33,056 nt of DNA from Candidatus Caccovicinus merdipullorum (lineage in GTDB: Bacteria; Bacillota; Clostridia; Lachnospirales; Lachnospiraceae). The stretch's first letter is position 1. Every line of letters begins with the position of its first letter. Position numbers and translations under genes: made by a program. The stretch spans positions 1 through 33,056 of the forward strand of contig DVKS01000223.1 of assembly GCA_018715905.1 (NCBI GenBank). Reading direction: 5' to 3'. Shown piece by piece: positions 17,184-26,828 of this stretch. A model generated the notes under the pieces. It ran no database searches. It had not been told where the DNA came from and saw only the letters and a program-made list of their open reading frames with translations.

Positions 17184-20100
17184 TTATGCGTCTTTTTTCT
17201 GGTTCAGATTTTTCTGTGCAGTGGCCAGCATCAGCTTGATGCGGTTTAACTGGTTTACTTCGCTGGCGCCGGGATCGTAGTCTACGGCAATAATGTTTGC
17301 TTCAGGATGGCTGCTGCGAAGCTCTTTGATTACACCTTTTCCTACGATATGGTTGGGCAGGCAGCCGAAAGGCTGGGTGCAGACAATATTGTTTACACCG
17401 CTGTGGATCAGCTCCAGCATTTCGCCGGTAAGGAACCATCCCTCGCCGGTCTGATTGCCCAGGGACACATAATCTTTGGCCATTTCTGCCAGATTGTGGA
17501 TATGGGAGGGCGGACCGAAATGGCGGCTCTTTTCCAGTTCTTTCCGGGCGGTTTTCCGGAAGAATTCCAGCAGAGAAATTCCCATGTTGCAGATCCATGC
17601 GGTGGAACGTTTTCCGCCCAGATGGTCAGCCTTAAAGTTGCTGTTATAGAAACAGTACAGAAGGAAATCCATCAGGTCCGGCATTACGGCTTCGGCGCCT
17701 TCCTCCTCCAGAAGTTCTACGATATGATTGTTTGCCAGGGGAGAGAACTTTACCAGGATCTCTCCGACGATTCCTACCTTGGGCTTCTGTACGTCCACAC
17801 GAGGAAGGTTGTCAAAGTCGCGGATAATGGCCCGCAGGTTTCTGGAAAATCCCATGATGTCCGGTCCCTTCTGGGACAGGGAATGGATACAGCGGCGGCG
17901 CCATTTCTCATGAAGGGCATTGGTACTGCCAGGTATCTGCTCATAGGGTCTGGTGGCGTATACTACACGCATGAACACATCGCCGTATACCACAGCCTGC
18001 AGTCCTTTGATCAAAAGGGGCAGAGTGATGGTAAAGCCCGGATTCGTCTCCATGCCGTTGGCATTGACGGAGATTACGGGAATCTGTCCCATGCCGGCTT
18101 TTTCCAGGGCGCGGCGGATAAAGCCGATGTAATTGGAGGCACGGCAGCCGCCGCCGGTCTGGCTCATAAAGACGGCGGTGTGATCCAGATCATATTTTCC
18201 CGAAAGCAGCGCGTCCATAATCTGACCGATGACAATCAGGGAGGGATAGCAGGCATCATTGTTTACGTATTTTAAACCTGTATCAATGGCAGTGCGGTTA
18301 TCATTTTTCAGCACTTCGATGTTATAGCCGCAGGAGCGGATGGCCGGCTCCAGCAGATCGAAATGGATGGGGGACATCTGGGGGCAGAGAATTGTGTAAT
18401 CCTTGCGCATGTCCTTGGTAAAAAGCACACGGTTATAGGCGCTGGAAATCACCTTGTGGCTGTAATGCTTCTGGTCACGCACCCGCAGGGCCGCGATCAG
18501 GGAACGGATCCGGATCCGTGCGGCCCCCAGATTGTTGACCTCATCGATCTTAAGGACGGTATAAATCTTGCCGGATCGGGTAAGGATATCGCTTACCTGG
18601 TCTGTGGTTACAGCATCCAGGCCGCAGCCGAAGGAATTTAACTGGATCAAATCCAGATCCGGGCAGGATTTTACGAAAGTAGCTGCCCGATACAGACGGG
18701 AGTGGTACATCCACTGGTCTGTTACCACCAGAGGCCTCTCGGCATCCGTCAGGTGGGATATGGAATCCTCTGTCAGCACGGCAAAGCCGTAGGAAGTGAT
18801 TAACTCCGGAATTCCGTGGTGGATTTCCGGATCCACATGGTAGGGACGGCCAGCCAGAACGATACCGTGGCGGTGGTTTTCTTTAAGCCAGGCCAGGGTT
18901 TCTTCGCCCTTCTGCTCAATGTCATGGCGGGAAGCTTCCAGCTCCTGCCATGCGGCATGGGCGGCCTTTGTGATCTCTTCCCGGGTCATGGGATGATCTG
19001 TCTTGGAGTGGGGGCCGAATGCTTCCAGGAACTCCCGCACCAGGGCATTGGTCAGGATCTCTTCGTTGGTGAAGGCCAGGAAGGGATTCATAAAGTTTAC
19101 ATGTTCTGTGGCAATCTCCTCTACATTGTTTTTAATGTTCTCTGCGTAGGAGGTAACCATGGGGCAGTTGTAATGGTTTCCCGCATCCGGCGTCTCATTC
19201 CGCTCGTAGGGGATGCAGGGATAAAAGATAAATTTAATTCCTTTCTTGATCAGCCAGGATACGTGTCCATGGGCGATCTTGGCCGGATAACATTCGGATT
19301 CGCTGGGAATGGATTCGATGCCCAGTTCGTAAATCTGCCGGGAGGACTGGGGAGACAGTATCGTGGAAAAGCCCAGCTTCCGGAAGAAAACAGCCCAGAA
19401 AGGATAGTTTTCATACATGTTCAGGACTCTGGGAATGCCCACCTGGCCCCGGAAGGCCTCATCGGCAGGAAGGGGTTCATAGTCAAACATCCGGTGATAC
19501 TTATAGTCAAAAAGGTTTGGAACTTCCTTTTTCGTTTTATTCTGTCCCAGACCCCTTTCGCAGCGGTTTCCGGTAATGAACTGGCGGCCGCCGTCAAACT
19601 GATTGATAGTCAGTACACAGTGATTTAAGCAGCCCTGGCACCGGGTCATAACGGTTCGGTAGGACAGATCCAGAATCTTCTGGATGGGCAGCATGGAGGA
19701 AGCCTTTGATGCATCGTAGCGCTCTCTGGCAATCAGCGCTGCGCCGAAAGCCCCCATGATGCCGGCAATGTCCGGACGGATTGCCTGGCAGCCGGAAATC
19801 TTTTCGAAACTGCGGAGAACGGCGTCGTTGTAGAAGGTGCCGCCCTGTACCACCACATGGGTTCCCAGATCCTGGGGACTGGTGATCTTGATTACTTTAA
19901 AGAGGGCGTTTTTAATTACGGAATAAGCCAGGCCGGCAGAAATATCTGCCACGGAAGCGCCCTCTTTCTGGGCCTGCTTTACGTTGGAATTCATAAACAC
20001 AGTACAGCGGGTGCCAAGATCTGTGGGGTTTTTCGCAAAGAGCGCCTCTTTGGCGAAATCTTCCACGCTGTAATTTAAGGACTTGGCGAAGGTTTCGATA

Positions 20101-21455
20101 AAGGAACCGCATCCGGAGGAGCAGGCCTCATTTAACTGTACGCTGTCCACAGTGCCGTCCTTGATGCGGATGCACTTCATGTCCTGTCCGCCGATATCCA
20201 GGATGCAGTCGACCTTGGGATCGAAGAAGGAAGCGGCGTAATAATGGGAAATGGTCTCCACTTCCCCTTCGTCCAGCATCAGAGCAGACTTAAGAAGGGC
20301 TTCGCCGTATCCGGTGGAACAGGACCAGGCGATCTTTGCTGTGTCAGGAATCTGCTCACTGATTTCTTTCATGGCGCGGATGGCGGTGGCCAGAGGGCTT
20401 CCGTTGTTATTGCTGTAGAAGCGGTAGAGAAGTTTTCCGTCTTCCGCCACCAATGCCACTTTCGTCGTGGTGGAGCCGGCATCGATGCCTAAAAAGCAGT
20501 TGCCGCTGTATGTAGAAAGGTCGCCGGTTTCCACACGGCTTTCATCGTGCCGGCGGCGGAATTCGTCATAGGAAGCCTGATCTATAAAAAGGGGCTCCAT
20601 GCGCTTTACTTCAAAATCCATCTTAATGCCGTGGGTCAGAGTTTCAATCATATAATCCAGAGAAACCGGTCTTGCATCTGCCTTTGCATTCATGGCTGCG
20701 CCTACTGCGGCAAAAAGATGGGAATGTTCCGGAGCGATGATCTGTTCACCGGTCAGATGCAGGGTCCGGATAAAGGCATTCCGAAGTTCCGGAAGAAAAT
20801 GAAGAGGTCCGCCCAGGAACGCCACATTTCCGCGGATGGGTTTTCCGCAGGCAAGTCCGCTGATGGTCTGGTTTACCACAGCCTGAAAGATAGAGGCAGC
20901 AAGGTCTTCTCTGGTGGCGCCTTCGTTGATTAAGGGCTGGATATCGGACTTTGCGAATACGCCGCAGCGGGCCGCGATGGGGTAGATGGCCTTATAATTG
21001 GCTGCATATTCATTTAATCCGGCAGCATCGGTCTGAAGAAGGGATGCCATCTGGTCAATAAAAGAGCCGGTACCGCCGGCGCAGATTCCGTTCATTCTCT
21101 GGTCAATGCCGTTGGAGAAATAAATGATCTTTGCGTCTTCGCCTCCCAGCTCGATGGCTACGTCTGTCTGCGGTGCGTAATCCTGAAGAGCAGTGGCCAC
21201 AGCCACCACTTCCTGCACAAAATCCACCTTAAGATGCCCGGACAGAGTCAGGCCGCCGGAACCGGTGATGGTAGGAATTACATCCAGAGGCCCCAGTTTT
21301 TCTTTGGCCTCCTTAAGAAGGCTGGCCAGCGTTTCCTGGATATTTGCATAATGCCGCTGATAGTCGGAAAATAATATATGGGAGTCCGGATCCAGAATTG
21401 CGATTTTTACAGTTGTGGAACCGATGTCGATTCCAAGGGTATGTGGTCTTTTCAT
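17184..21455 (-). CDS. Fused acyl-CoA dehydratase activase-related protein: two BcrAD/BadFG ATPase domains + DUF2229 + HgdB/double-cubane-like region
   Basis: Two ASKHA phosphate-1 motifs ('[16 protein letters not shown]', '[16 protein letters not shown]'), each followed by conserved Cys pairs ('[13 protein letters not shown]...[10 protein letters not shown]', '[13 protein letters not shown]...TRCTVFMNS'); C-terminal Cys-rich portion 'CQGCLNHC', '[13 protein letters not shown]', '[17 protein letters not shown]'. Confidence 0.9.
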   Translation of the reverse strand: MKRPHTLGIDIGSTTVKIAILDPDSHILFSDYQRHYANIQETLASLLKEAKEKLGPLDVIPTITGSGGLTLSGHLKVDFVQEVVAVATALQDYAPQTDVAIELGGEDAKIIYFSNGIDQRMNGICAGGTGSFIDQMASLLQTDAAGLNEYAANYKAIYPIAARCGVFAKSDIQPLINEGATREDLAASIFQAVVNQTISGLACGKPIRGNVAFLGGPLHFLPELRNAFIRTLHLTGEQIIAPEHSHLFAAVGAAMNAKADARPVSLDYMIETLTHGIKMDFEVKRMEPLFIDQASYDEFRRRHDESRVETGDLSTYSGNCFLGIDAGSTTTKVALVAEDGKLLYRFYSNNNGSPLATAIRAMKEISEQIPDTAKIAWSCSTGYGEALLKSALMLDEGEVETISHYYAASFFDPKVDCILDIGGQDMKCIRIKDGTVDSVQLNEACSSGCGSFIETFAKSLNYSVEDFAKEALFAKNPTDLGTRCTVFMNSNVKQAQKEGASVADISAGLAYSVIKNALFKVIKITSPQDLGTHVVVQGGTFYNDAVLRSFEKISGCQAIRPDIAGIMGAFGAALIARERYDASKASSMLPIQKILDLSYRTVMTRCQGCLNHCVLTINQFDGGRQFITGNRCERGLGQNKTKKEVPNLFDYKYHRMFDYEPLPADEAFRGQVGIPRVLNMYENYPFWAVFFRKLGFSTILSPQSSRQIYELGIESIPSESECYPAKIAHGHVSWLIKKGIKFIFYPCIPYERNETPDAGNHYNCPMVTSYAENIKNNVEEIATEHVNFMNPFLAFTNEEILTNALVREFLEAFGPHSKTDHPMTREEITKAAHAAWQELEASRHDIEQKGEETLAWLKENHRHGIVLAGRPYHVDPEIHHGIPELITSYGFAVLTEDSISHLTDAERPLVVTDQWMYHSRLYRAATFVKSCPDLDLIQLNSFGCGLDAVTTDQVSDILTRSGKIYTVLKIDEVNNLGAARIRIRSLIAALRVRDQKHYSHKVISSAYNRVLFTKDMRKDYTILCPQMSPIHFDLLEPAIRSCGYNIEVLKNDNRTAIDTGLKYVNNDACYPSLIVIGQIMDALLSGKYDLDHTAVFMSQTGGGCRASNYIGFIRRALEKAGMGQIPVISVNANGMETNPGFTITLPLLIKGLQAVVYGDVFMRVVYATRPYEQIPGSTNALHEKWRRRCIHSLSQKGPDIMGFSRNLRAIIRDFDNLPRVDVQKPKVGIVGEILVKFSPLANNHIVELLEEEGAEAVMPDLMDFLLYCFYNSNFKADHLGGKRSTAWICNMGISLLEFFRKTARKELEKSRHFGPPSHIHNLAEMAKDYVSLGNQTGEGWFLTGEMLELIHSGVNNIVCTQPFGCLPNHIVGKGVIKELRSSHPEANIIAVDYDPGASEVNQLNRIKLMLATAQKNLNQKKDA

Positions 21456-21652
21456 AACTTGGGGATCTCCCCATACCTCCTTTGCATAAAAAACTATATA
21501 ATAAATAGGAAGAAATTACGTTTGTGTTAAGCATAACGAAACGATTTTTAGTTTACCATAATCTATATCAGAAAACAATTGGTAGTCACTGTTAAAAATG
21601 TGTAAAGAATGTGAAAAAAATATGTGGAAAAAGGAAAACCGGGCCAATTCGT

Positions 21653-21681
21653 TTGACAAACGGAATGACAGAAACTATAAT
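21653..21681 (+). promoter_or_regulatory. Sigma70-type promoter for CorA-like gene
   Basis: TTGACA (21653-21658), 17-bp spacer, TATAAT (21676-21681). Confidence 0.85.
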
Positions 21682-21725
21682 GATAAGGCATAGCAGGCAA
21701 AATTTTAGAAAGGAGGCCGGGCAGT

Positions 21726-22667
21726 ATGATACAGATATTCAAGACAGAAGACGGCATCGTCCATCAGACGGATGAGAGGGCGCCGGGATCTTGGATTGCT
21801 ATGACAAATCCCACTGCCACGGAGATCCTTGAAATAGCAGATGCCTATGAGATTGACAGTGACCACCTGCGGGCTCCTCTGGATGAGGAGGAGCGTTCTC
21901 GTATCGAGGTTGAAGACCAGTATATTCTGGTAGTTGTGGATATCCCTTCCATCGAGGAGAGAGGCGGCAAAGACTGGTATGTGACGATTCCTCTCGGTAT
22001 TGTGATGACGGCAGATATGATCATTACCGTCTGTCTGGAGGAGAATCCGGTTATTTCCGCTTTTATGGACGGACGGGTCCGGGACTTTCACACTTTTATG
22101 AAAACGCGGTTTATTCTGCAGATTCTGTATAAGAATGCATCTCTGTACCTGCAGTACCTTCGAGTGATCGATAAAAAGAGCGAGGCCATTGAGCGAAAGC
22201 TTCATCAGTCTCAGCGGAATCAGGAACTTTTGGAACTGCAGGAGCTGGAAAAGAGCCTTCTGTATTTCACCACATCTCTCCGGTCCAATGAAGTTGTGCT
22301 GGAAAAGCTTTTAAAGAGCGATCGGATCAAGAAATACCCGGAGGACACGGAACTTCTGGAAGATGTTATTATCGAGAATAAGCAGGCCATCGAGATGGCG
22401 AATATTTACAGCGGCGTTTTGTCGGGAACTATGGATGTGTTTGCGTCTGTGATTTCCAATAATCTGAACATTTCCATGAAATTTCTGGCGACCATCACCA
22501 TTGTTATGTCTATCCCTACCATGGTAGCCAGCTTTTACGGAATGAATGTAAATCTGGACGGCCTGCCTTTTGCTAACAGCCAGTATGGCTTCGTAATTGT
22601 TCTTGGTTTTGCTGCTCTGCTTTCCCTTCTGGTGGCATGGATTTTCTGGAAGAAGGACCTGTTCTGA
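21726..22667 (+). CDS. CorA-family divalent cation transporter
   Basis: 'FYGMNVNL' signature followed by the second C-terminal TM helix; typical acidic N-terminal domain and coiled-coil; SD aaaggagg upstream. Confidence 0.9.
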   Translation: MIQIFKTEDGIVHQTDERAPGSWIAMTNPTATEILEIADAYEIDSDHLRAPLDEEERSRIEVEDQYILVVVDIPSIEERGGKDWYVTIPLGIVMTADMIITVCLEENPVISAFMDGRVRDFHTFMKTRFILQILYKNASLYLQYLRVIDKKSEAIERKLHQSQRNQELLELQELEKSLLYFTTSLRSNEVVLEKLLKSDRIKKYPEDTELLEDVIIENKQAIEMANIYSGVLSGTMDVFASVISNNLNISMKFLATITIVMSIPTMVASFYGMNVNLDGLPFANSQYGFVIVLGFAALLSLLVAWIFWKKDLF

Positions 22668-22729
22668 TATTGCCGGAGCTGTAAGTTCTTTTGAATGAAA
22701 ACACTTTATTGAAATTCCGGAGGCACAAT

Positions 22730-23641
22730 ATGAATTTTTTTAATCGTTTGGAGCGGAAGTTGGGCCGATATGCCATCCCGGATCTTTCGCGGTATATTGT
22801 AGGAATGTATATGATCGGTCTGCTGATCCAGATGATCGGTCCGGAAATTTATTACCGGTATCTTTGTCTGAATGGCGCGGCGCTTTTAAGAGGACAGGTG
22901 TGGCGCATTGTCACATTTATGTTCTATCCGCTTTTCAGTCTTAACAGCCGGTTTGATGTTTTCGGCGTTATTCTGAATATGCTGATTGGCCTTACCTATT
23001 ACCGTCTTGGCAGTTCACTGGAAAATGTCTGGGGAGCCTTCCGTTTTAATGTTTATTTTCTTCTGGGAATCATCGGCCATGTTGCGGGAGCCATTATCAT
23101 TGCATTGATTACAGGTTTTTCCGTGATGATTACGCCGGTATTCCTGAATTTCTCCCTGTTTATGGCTTTTGCACTGACATTCCCGGATATTCAGCTGTAT
23201 ATCTGGGGACTGATACCGGTTAAGGTAAAATACCTGGCCATTGCCGAAGGAGCGATTTATCTTTACCTGTTTATAACCGGTGGTCTTGTTTATCGGCTGG
23301 AAATCGGTCTGTCCCTGTTGAATGTGGCAGTATTTTTCCTTACTACCAGGAACTTTCAGCGTTATTCCCCGAAGGAAGTAAAGCGCCGGAGGGAATTCAG
23401 AACTCAGGTAAAGATCCGGCCTGCCGGGCAGGTTCGGCACCGATGTGCCGTATGCGGAAGAACGGAGGAGGATGGGCCGCAGATGGAGTTCCGATTCTGT
23501 TCCAAATGTGTGGGCAGTTATGAATACTGTCAGGATCACCTGTATACCCATCAGCATGTTACAACAGAAGGCATGCCGCCGACTGCGGACAAATTTACCG
23601 GAAATCCTCTGGATTTCCCCCACAAAGAAAATGAAAATTGA
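22730..23641 (+). CDS. Rhomboid/Derlin-like polytopic membrane protein lacking catalytic residues, with C-terminal Cys/His (zinc-ribbon-like) tail
   Basis: ATG at 22730 after a ccggagg SD. 'LRGQVWRIVTFMFYP' (rhomboid-superfamily WR motif), multiple TMs, no GxSG; tail 'CAVCGRTEEDGPQMEFRFCSKCVGSYEYCQDHLYTHQHV'. Confidence 0.7.
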   Translation: MNFFNRLERKLGRYAIPDLSRYIVGMYMIGLLIQMIGPEIYYRYLCLNGAALLRGQVWRIVTFMFYPLFSLNSRFDVFGVILNMLIGLTYYRLGSSLENVWGAFRFNVYFLLGIIGHVAGAIIIALITGFSVMITPVFLNFSLFMAFALTFPDIQLYIWGLIPVKVKYLAIAEGAIYLYLFITGGLVYRLEIGLSLLNVAVFFLTTRNFQRYSPKEVKRRREFRTQVKIRPAGQVRHRCAVCGRTEEDGPQMEFRFCSKCVGSYEYCQDHLYTHQHVTTEGMPPTADKFTGNPLDFPHKENEN

Positions 23642-23659
23642 TTTGGAGGATGAAACAGC

Positions 23660-25096
23660 ATGAAAAAGACAAAGATTATCTGCACCATGGGACCGAATAC
23701 GAATAACGAGGAAATCATGCGCGGCCTGGCTGAGAATGGAATGGACGTAGCCCGTTTTAATTTTTCTCACGGGGATTATGCGGAGCAGAGGGGAAGACTG
23801 GAACTTCTTAAGAAGGTACGCAAAGAAGTGGGCCGTCCCATTGCAGCTCTGCTGGATACCAAGGGACCGGAGATTCGTACCGGCCTTCTGAAGGATGATA
23901 AAAAGGTAACGCTGGTAACCGGACAGGAATTTACCCTGACCACCAGAGATATTATCGGTGACGAGACCATCGCTCATATCAATTACGCAGGCCTGAATGA
24001 GGATGTAACAGAAGGAAATATGATCCTCATTGATGACGGTCTGATTGAATTAAAGGTAAAACGTGTAGACGGACAGGATATTATCTGTGATGTAGTAAAC
24101 GGCGGTGAGCTGGGCCAGAAGAAGGGCGTGAATGTGCCGAACGTAAAGATCAAGCTGCCGGCGCTTACGGATAAGGATAAAGAGGACATCCGTTTTGGAA
24201 TCAAAGAGGGATTTGACTTTATTGCCGCTTCCTTTGTGCGGACGGCAGATGCCATCCACGAGATCCGCCAGATCCTGGAGGAGGAGGGTGCAAACCTGCA
24301 GATCATTGCAAAGATAGAGAACGCAGAGGGCATCGAGAACCTGGACGAAATCATTGAGGCTGCAGACGGCATCATGGTAGCCAGAGGCGACATGGGTGTG
24401 GAGATTCCACCGGAGAAGGTTCCCTATATTCAGAAGACCATTATCCGTAAGTGCAATGAGGCCTGCAAAGTGGTAATTACCGCCACTCAGATGCTGGATT
24501 CCATGATCCGCAACCCCCGCCCCACCAGAGCAGAAGTAACGGATGTGGCGAATGCCGTGTATGACGGAACCGATGCCGTTATGCTTTCCGGTGAGACCGC
24601 TATGGGCAAATATCCCATTGAGGCTTTGAAGATGATGGCTACCATCGTGGAAGATACCGAATCCCATCTGGACTATAATTCTTATCGGGAAGGCAAGGTG
24701 GCAGCGGTAATGCATCATGTGATTTCCAATGCGGTATGTCATGCATCCGTTTCTACAGCCCATGATCTTAAGGCAAAGGTGATCGCTGCTCCCAGCATTT
24801 CCGGTTATACGGCAAAGATGCTTTCCAAGTGGCGTCCCGGATGCCATATTATCGGTATGTCTCCCAGCGCTTCTTCCGTGCGTCAGATGATGATATACTG
24901 GGGCGTAAAACCCATCTGGTCCAGAAGAGCCGATTCTACGGATGAACTGGTGGAATCTTCCATTGAGGAACTTAAGGAGCGGGGACTGGTGGAAACTGGC
25001 GATGTAGTAGTGGTAACTGCCGGTATGGTAACTTATGCCAGCCGGAATCAGCCGGCCACGCAGACCAACAGCATGCGGGTTGTGTCCATCGAATAA
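23660..25096 (+). CDS. pyk: Pyruvate kinase
   Basis: 'KTKIICTMGPNTN', 'MVARGDMGVEIPPEKVPYIQKTII', 'PTRAEVTDVANAVYDGTDAVMLSGETAMGKYPIEAL'. Confidence 0.98.
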   Translation: MKKTKIICTMGPNTNNEEIMRGLAENGMDVARFNFSHGDYAEQRGRLELLKKVRKEVGRPIAALLDTKGPEIRTGLLKDDKKVTLVTGQEFTLTTRDIIGDETIAHINYAGLNEDVTEGNMILIDDGLIELKVKRVDGQDIICDVVNGGELGQKKGVNVPNVKIKLPALTDKDKEDIRFGIKEGFDFIAASFVRTADAIHEIRQILEEEGANLQIIAKIENAEGIENLDEIIEAADGIMVARGDMGVEIPPEKVPYIQKTIIRKCNEACKVVITATQMLDSMIRNPRPTRAEVTDVANAVYDGTDAVMLSGETAMGKYPIEALKMMATIVEDTESHLDYNSYREGKVAAVMHHVISNAVCHASVSTAHDLKAKVIAAPSISGYTAKMLSKWRPGCHIIGMSPSASSVRQMMIYWGVKPIWSRRADSTDELVESSIEELKERGLVETGDVVVVTAGMVTYASRNQPATQTNSMRVVSIE

Positions 25097-25110
25097 AAAT
25101 ATAATACTGG

Positions 25111-25176
25111 ACAAAGAGGTCCATGATAGGGTACAATTGGCCGAAAGAGCTATTGTGTCCTGTCATGGGCCTTTGT
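25111..25176 (+). ncRNA. Long stem-loop in the pyk-lysA intergenic region / 5' leader of lysA (structured RNA element, unassigned)
   Basis: Left arm ACAAAG(AG)GTCCATGATAGGGTACAAT (25111-25137) pairs with right arm ATTGTGTCCTGTCATGGGCCTTTGT (25152-25176): ~25 bp with one 2-nt bulge and four G.U pairs; loop TGGCCGAAAGAGCT. Confidence 0.6.
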
Positions 25177-25205
25177 GCATTACGATGCAAGAGAGGAGAA
25201 GTATT

Positions 25206-26474
25206 GTGGAAAAGAAACCATTCGTTACCCTGGAGCAGATCCAGGAAATTACCAGAACCTATCCGACACCCTTTCATTTATACGATGAAAAGGGAATTCG
25301 AGAAAATGCCAGAAAACTTTACCAGGCATTCTCCTGGAACAAGGGATATAAAGAGTATTTTGCCGTAAAGGCTACGCCCAATCCCTTTATCTTAAATATT
25401 CTTAAGGAAGAGGGCTGCGGCACCGACTGCTCCTCCATGACGGAACTGATGATGTCGAAAGCCTGCGGTTTTCCCGGGAAGGATATCATGTTTTCTTCCA
25501 ATGACACCCCTCTGGAAGAATTTGCCTATGCGGCAGAACTGGGAGCCATCATCAATCTGGACGATATCACCCATATCGCCTGCCTGGAGGAGACCCTGGG
25601 CTATATTCCGGAGACCATCAGCTGCCGGTACAATCCCGGCGGGACTTTTTCTATCAGTAATGACATTATGGATAATCCGGGGGACGCCAAATACGGCATG
25701 ACTACGGAGCAGATCTTTGAGACATTCCGCATTCTGAAGGGGAAGGGAGCGAAGAATTTCGGAATTCATGCGTTTCTGGCCAGCAACACGGTGACCAACG
25801 AATACTACCCGGTTCTGGCACGCACGCTTTTTGAACTGGCTGTCCGTCTGCAGAAGGAGACTGGAGCGAAGATTACGTTCATCAACCTTTCCGGCGGTGT
25901 AGGCGTGGCTTACCGCCCGGACCAGCAGCCCAATGATATCCTGGCAATCGGCGAAGGCGTGCGCAGGGTATATGAAGAAGTGCTGGTTCCTGCAGGTATG
26001 GGGGATGTAGCTTTGTACACAGAACTTGGCCGTTTTATGCTGGCGCCCTACGGCTGCCTGGTGACGAAGGCCATTCATGAGAAGCATACCCACAAGGAAT
26101 ATATCGGTGTGGATGCATGCGCGGTGAACCTGATGCGGCCGGCTATGTACGGCGCTTATCATCATATTACCGTGGCAGGAAAGGAAGATGCGCCAGCAGA
26201 TCACAAGTATGATGTAGTAGGCTCTCTGTGTGAGAATAATGACAAGTTCGCCATCGACAGGATGCTTCCGGCCATCGATAAAGGCGATTATCTGGTTATT
26301 CATGATACCGGCGCCCACGGTTTTGCCATGGGATATAATTATAACGGAAAGCTCCGGTCTGCAGAGCTTCTGTTAAAGGAGGATGGTTCCGTGGAAATGA
26401 TCCGGAGAGCGGAGACGCCGAAGGATTACTTTGCTACGTTTGATTTTACCGATTTTTTTAAAGACATAAAATAA
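25206..26474 (+). CDS. lysA: Diaminopimelate decarboxylase-like PLP enzyme (fold type III)
   Basis: 'TPFHLYDEKGIRENARKLYQAFSW...KEYFAVKATPNPFIL' (PLP-Lys), 'GIHAFLASN', 'ELGRFMLAPYG', 'GSLCENNDKFAIDRMLP', 'DTGAHGFAMGYNYN'. GTG start at 25206 after GAGAGGAG, preferred over the ORF-track start at 25035, which lies inside pyk. Confidence 0.85.
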   Translation: MEKKPFVTLEQIQEITRTYPTPFHLYDEKGIRENARKLYQAFSWNKGYKEYFAVKATPNPFILNILKEEGCGTDCSSMTELMMSKACGFPGKDIMFSSNDTPLEEFAYAAELGAIINLDDITHIACLEETLGYIPETISCRYNPGGTFSISNDIMDNPGDAKYGMTTEQIFETFRILKGKGAKNFGIHAFLASNTVTNEYYPVLARTLFELAVRLQKETGAKITFINLSGGVGVAYRPDQQPNDILAIGEGVRRVYEEVLVPAGMGDVALYTELGRFMLAPYGCLVTKAIHEKHTHKEYIGVDACAVNLMRPAMYGAYHHITVAGKEDAPADHKYDVVGSLCENNDKFAIDRMLPAIDKGDYLVIHDTGAHGFAMGYNYNGKLRSAELLLKEDGSVEMIRRAETPKDYFATFDFTDFFKDIK

Positions 26475-26494
26475 GTGCAGAATCGTCATGAAAA

Positions 26495-26562
26495 GTCCGC
26501 GGGAAACCTTCCCGCGGACAGAAAAAACCCCGTGTGTGACGCCACGGGGTTGCTTTTCTTTT
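26495..26562 (+). terminator. Tandem hairpins/terminator after lysA
   Basis: GTCCGCGGG...CCCGCGGAC (26495-26519) and ACCCCGTG...CACGGGGT (26527-26550) followed by TGCTTTTCTTTT. Confidence 0.8.
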
Positions 26563-26770
26563 GGATTTTCAATTTCAAAAAGGATTTAAAGGATTGTTGC
26601 TTGTGCATTTCTTATGGTCTTAGTATAGCATAGGCTGCTGGAAAATGTTTGAATGTTCCTTAAATAGATTATGAAGATTTTCTTAATTTCTTACTTTTTT
26701 GAAGGAAACAGACCGGATTTCTTCGTTGCTTTGAAAGAGAAAAGATATTATGCCTGAAAACCAGCTGTAA

Positions 26771-26806
26771 AAAAATCCCGGGGAAATGGGTCTTCCCGGG
26801 ATTTTT
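26771..26806 (-). terminator. Rho-independent terminator downstream of SseB-like gene (bidirectional-looking)
   Basis: AAAAATCCCGGG ... CCCGGGATTTTT, 12-bp perfect inverted repeat just past the minus-strand stop. Confidence 0.82.
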
Positions 26807-26828
26807 GCTGCTGTGGGCAGCCTGATGT

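Noticed and set aside
17307-18275. 322-aa plus-strand ORF antisense to the activator fusion
   Set aside because: Shadow of a conserved coding region on the other strand; no domain, no SD or promoter support.
22730-23641. Annotation as active rhomboid serine protease
   Set aside because: No GxSG Ser motif or clear catalytic His in the expected TM helices; called pseudorhomboid/Derlin-like instead.
23015-23977. 320-aa minus-strand ORF spanning the pseudorhomboid gene and 5' end of pyk
   Set aside because: Crosses two supported genes in antisense; composition looks non-coding.
24050-25114. 354-aa minus-strand ORF antisense to pyk
   Set aside because: Lies entirely opposite a highly conserved pyruvate kinase; no recognisable domain, His/Gly/Leu-skewed composition typical of mirror ORFs.
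25095-25205. Lysine riboswitch upstream of lysA
   Set aside because: The ~110-nt leader forms one long hairpin; it lacks the multi-helix core and conserved junction sequences of the L box.
25035-25205. N-terminal extension of the lysA ORF into pyk (start at 25035)
   Set aside because: Would overlap conserved pyk coding sequence and translate through the leader hairpin; GTG at 25206 has a proper SD.
25392-26318. 308-aa minus-strand ORF antisense to lysA
   Set aside because: Same reason: antisense to well-supported enzyme sequence.
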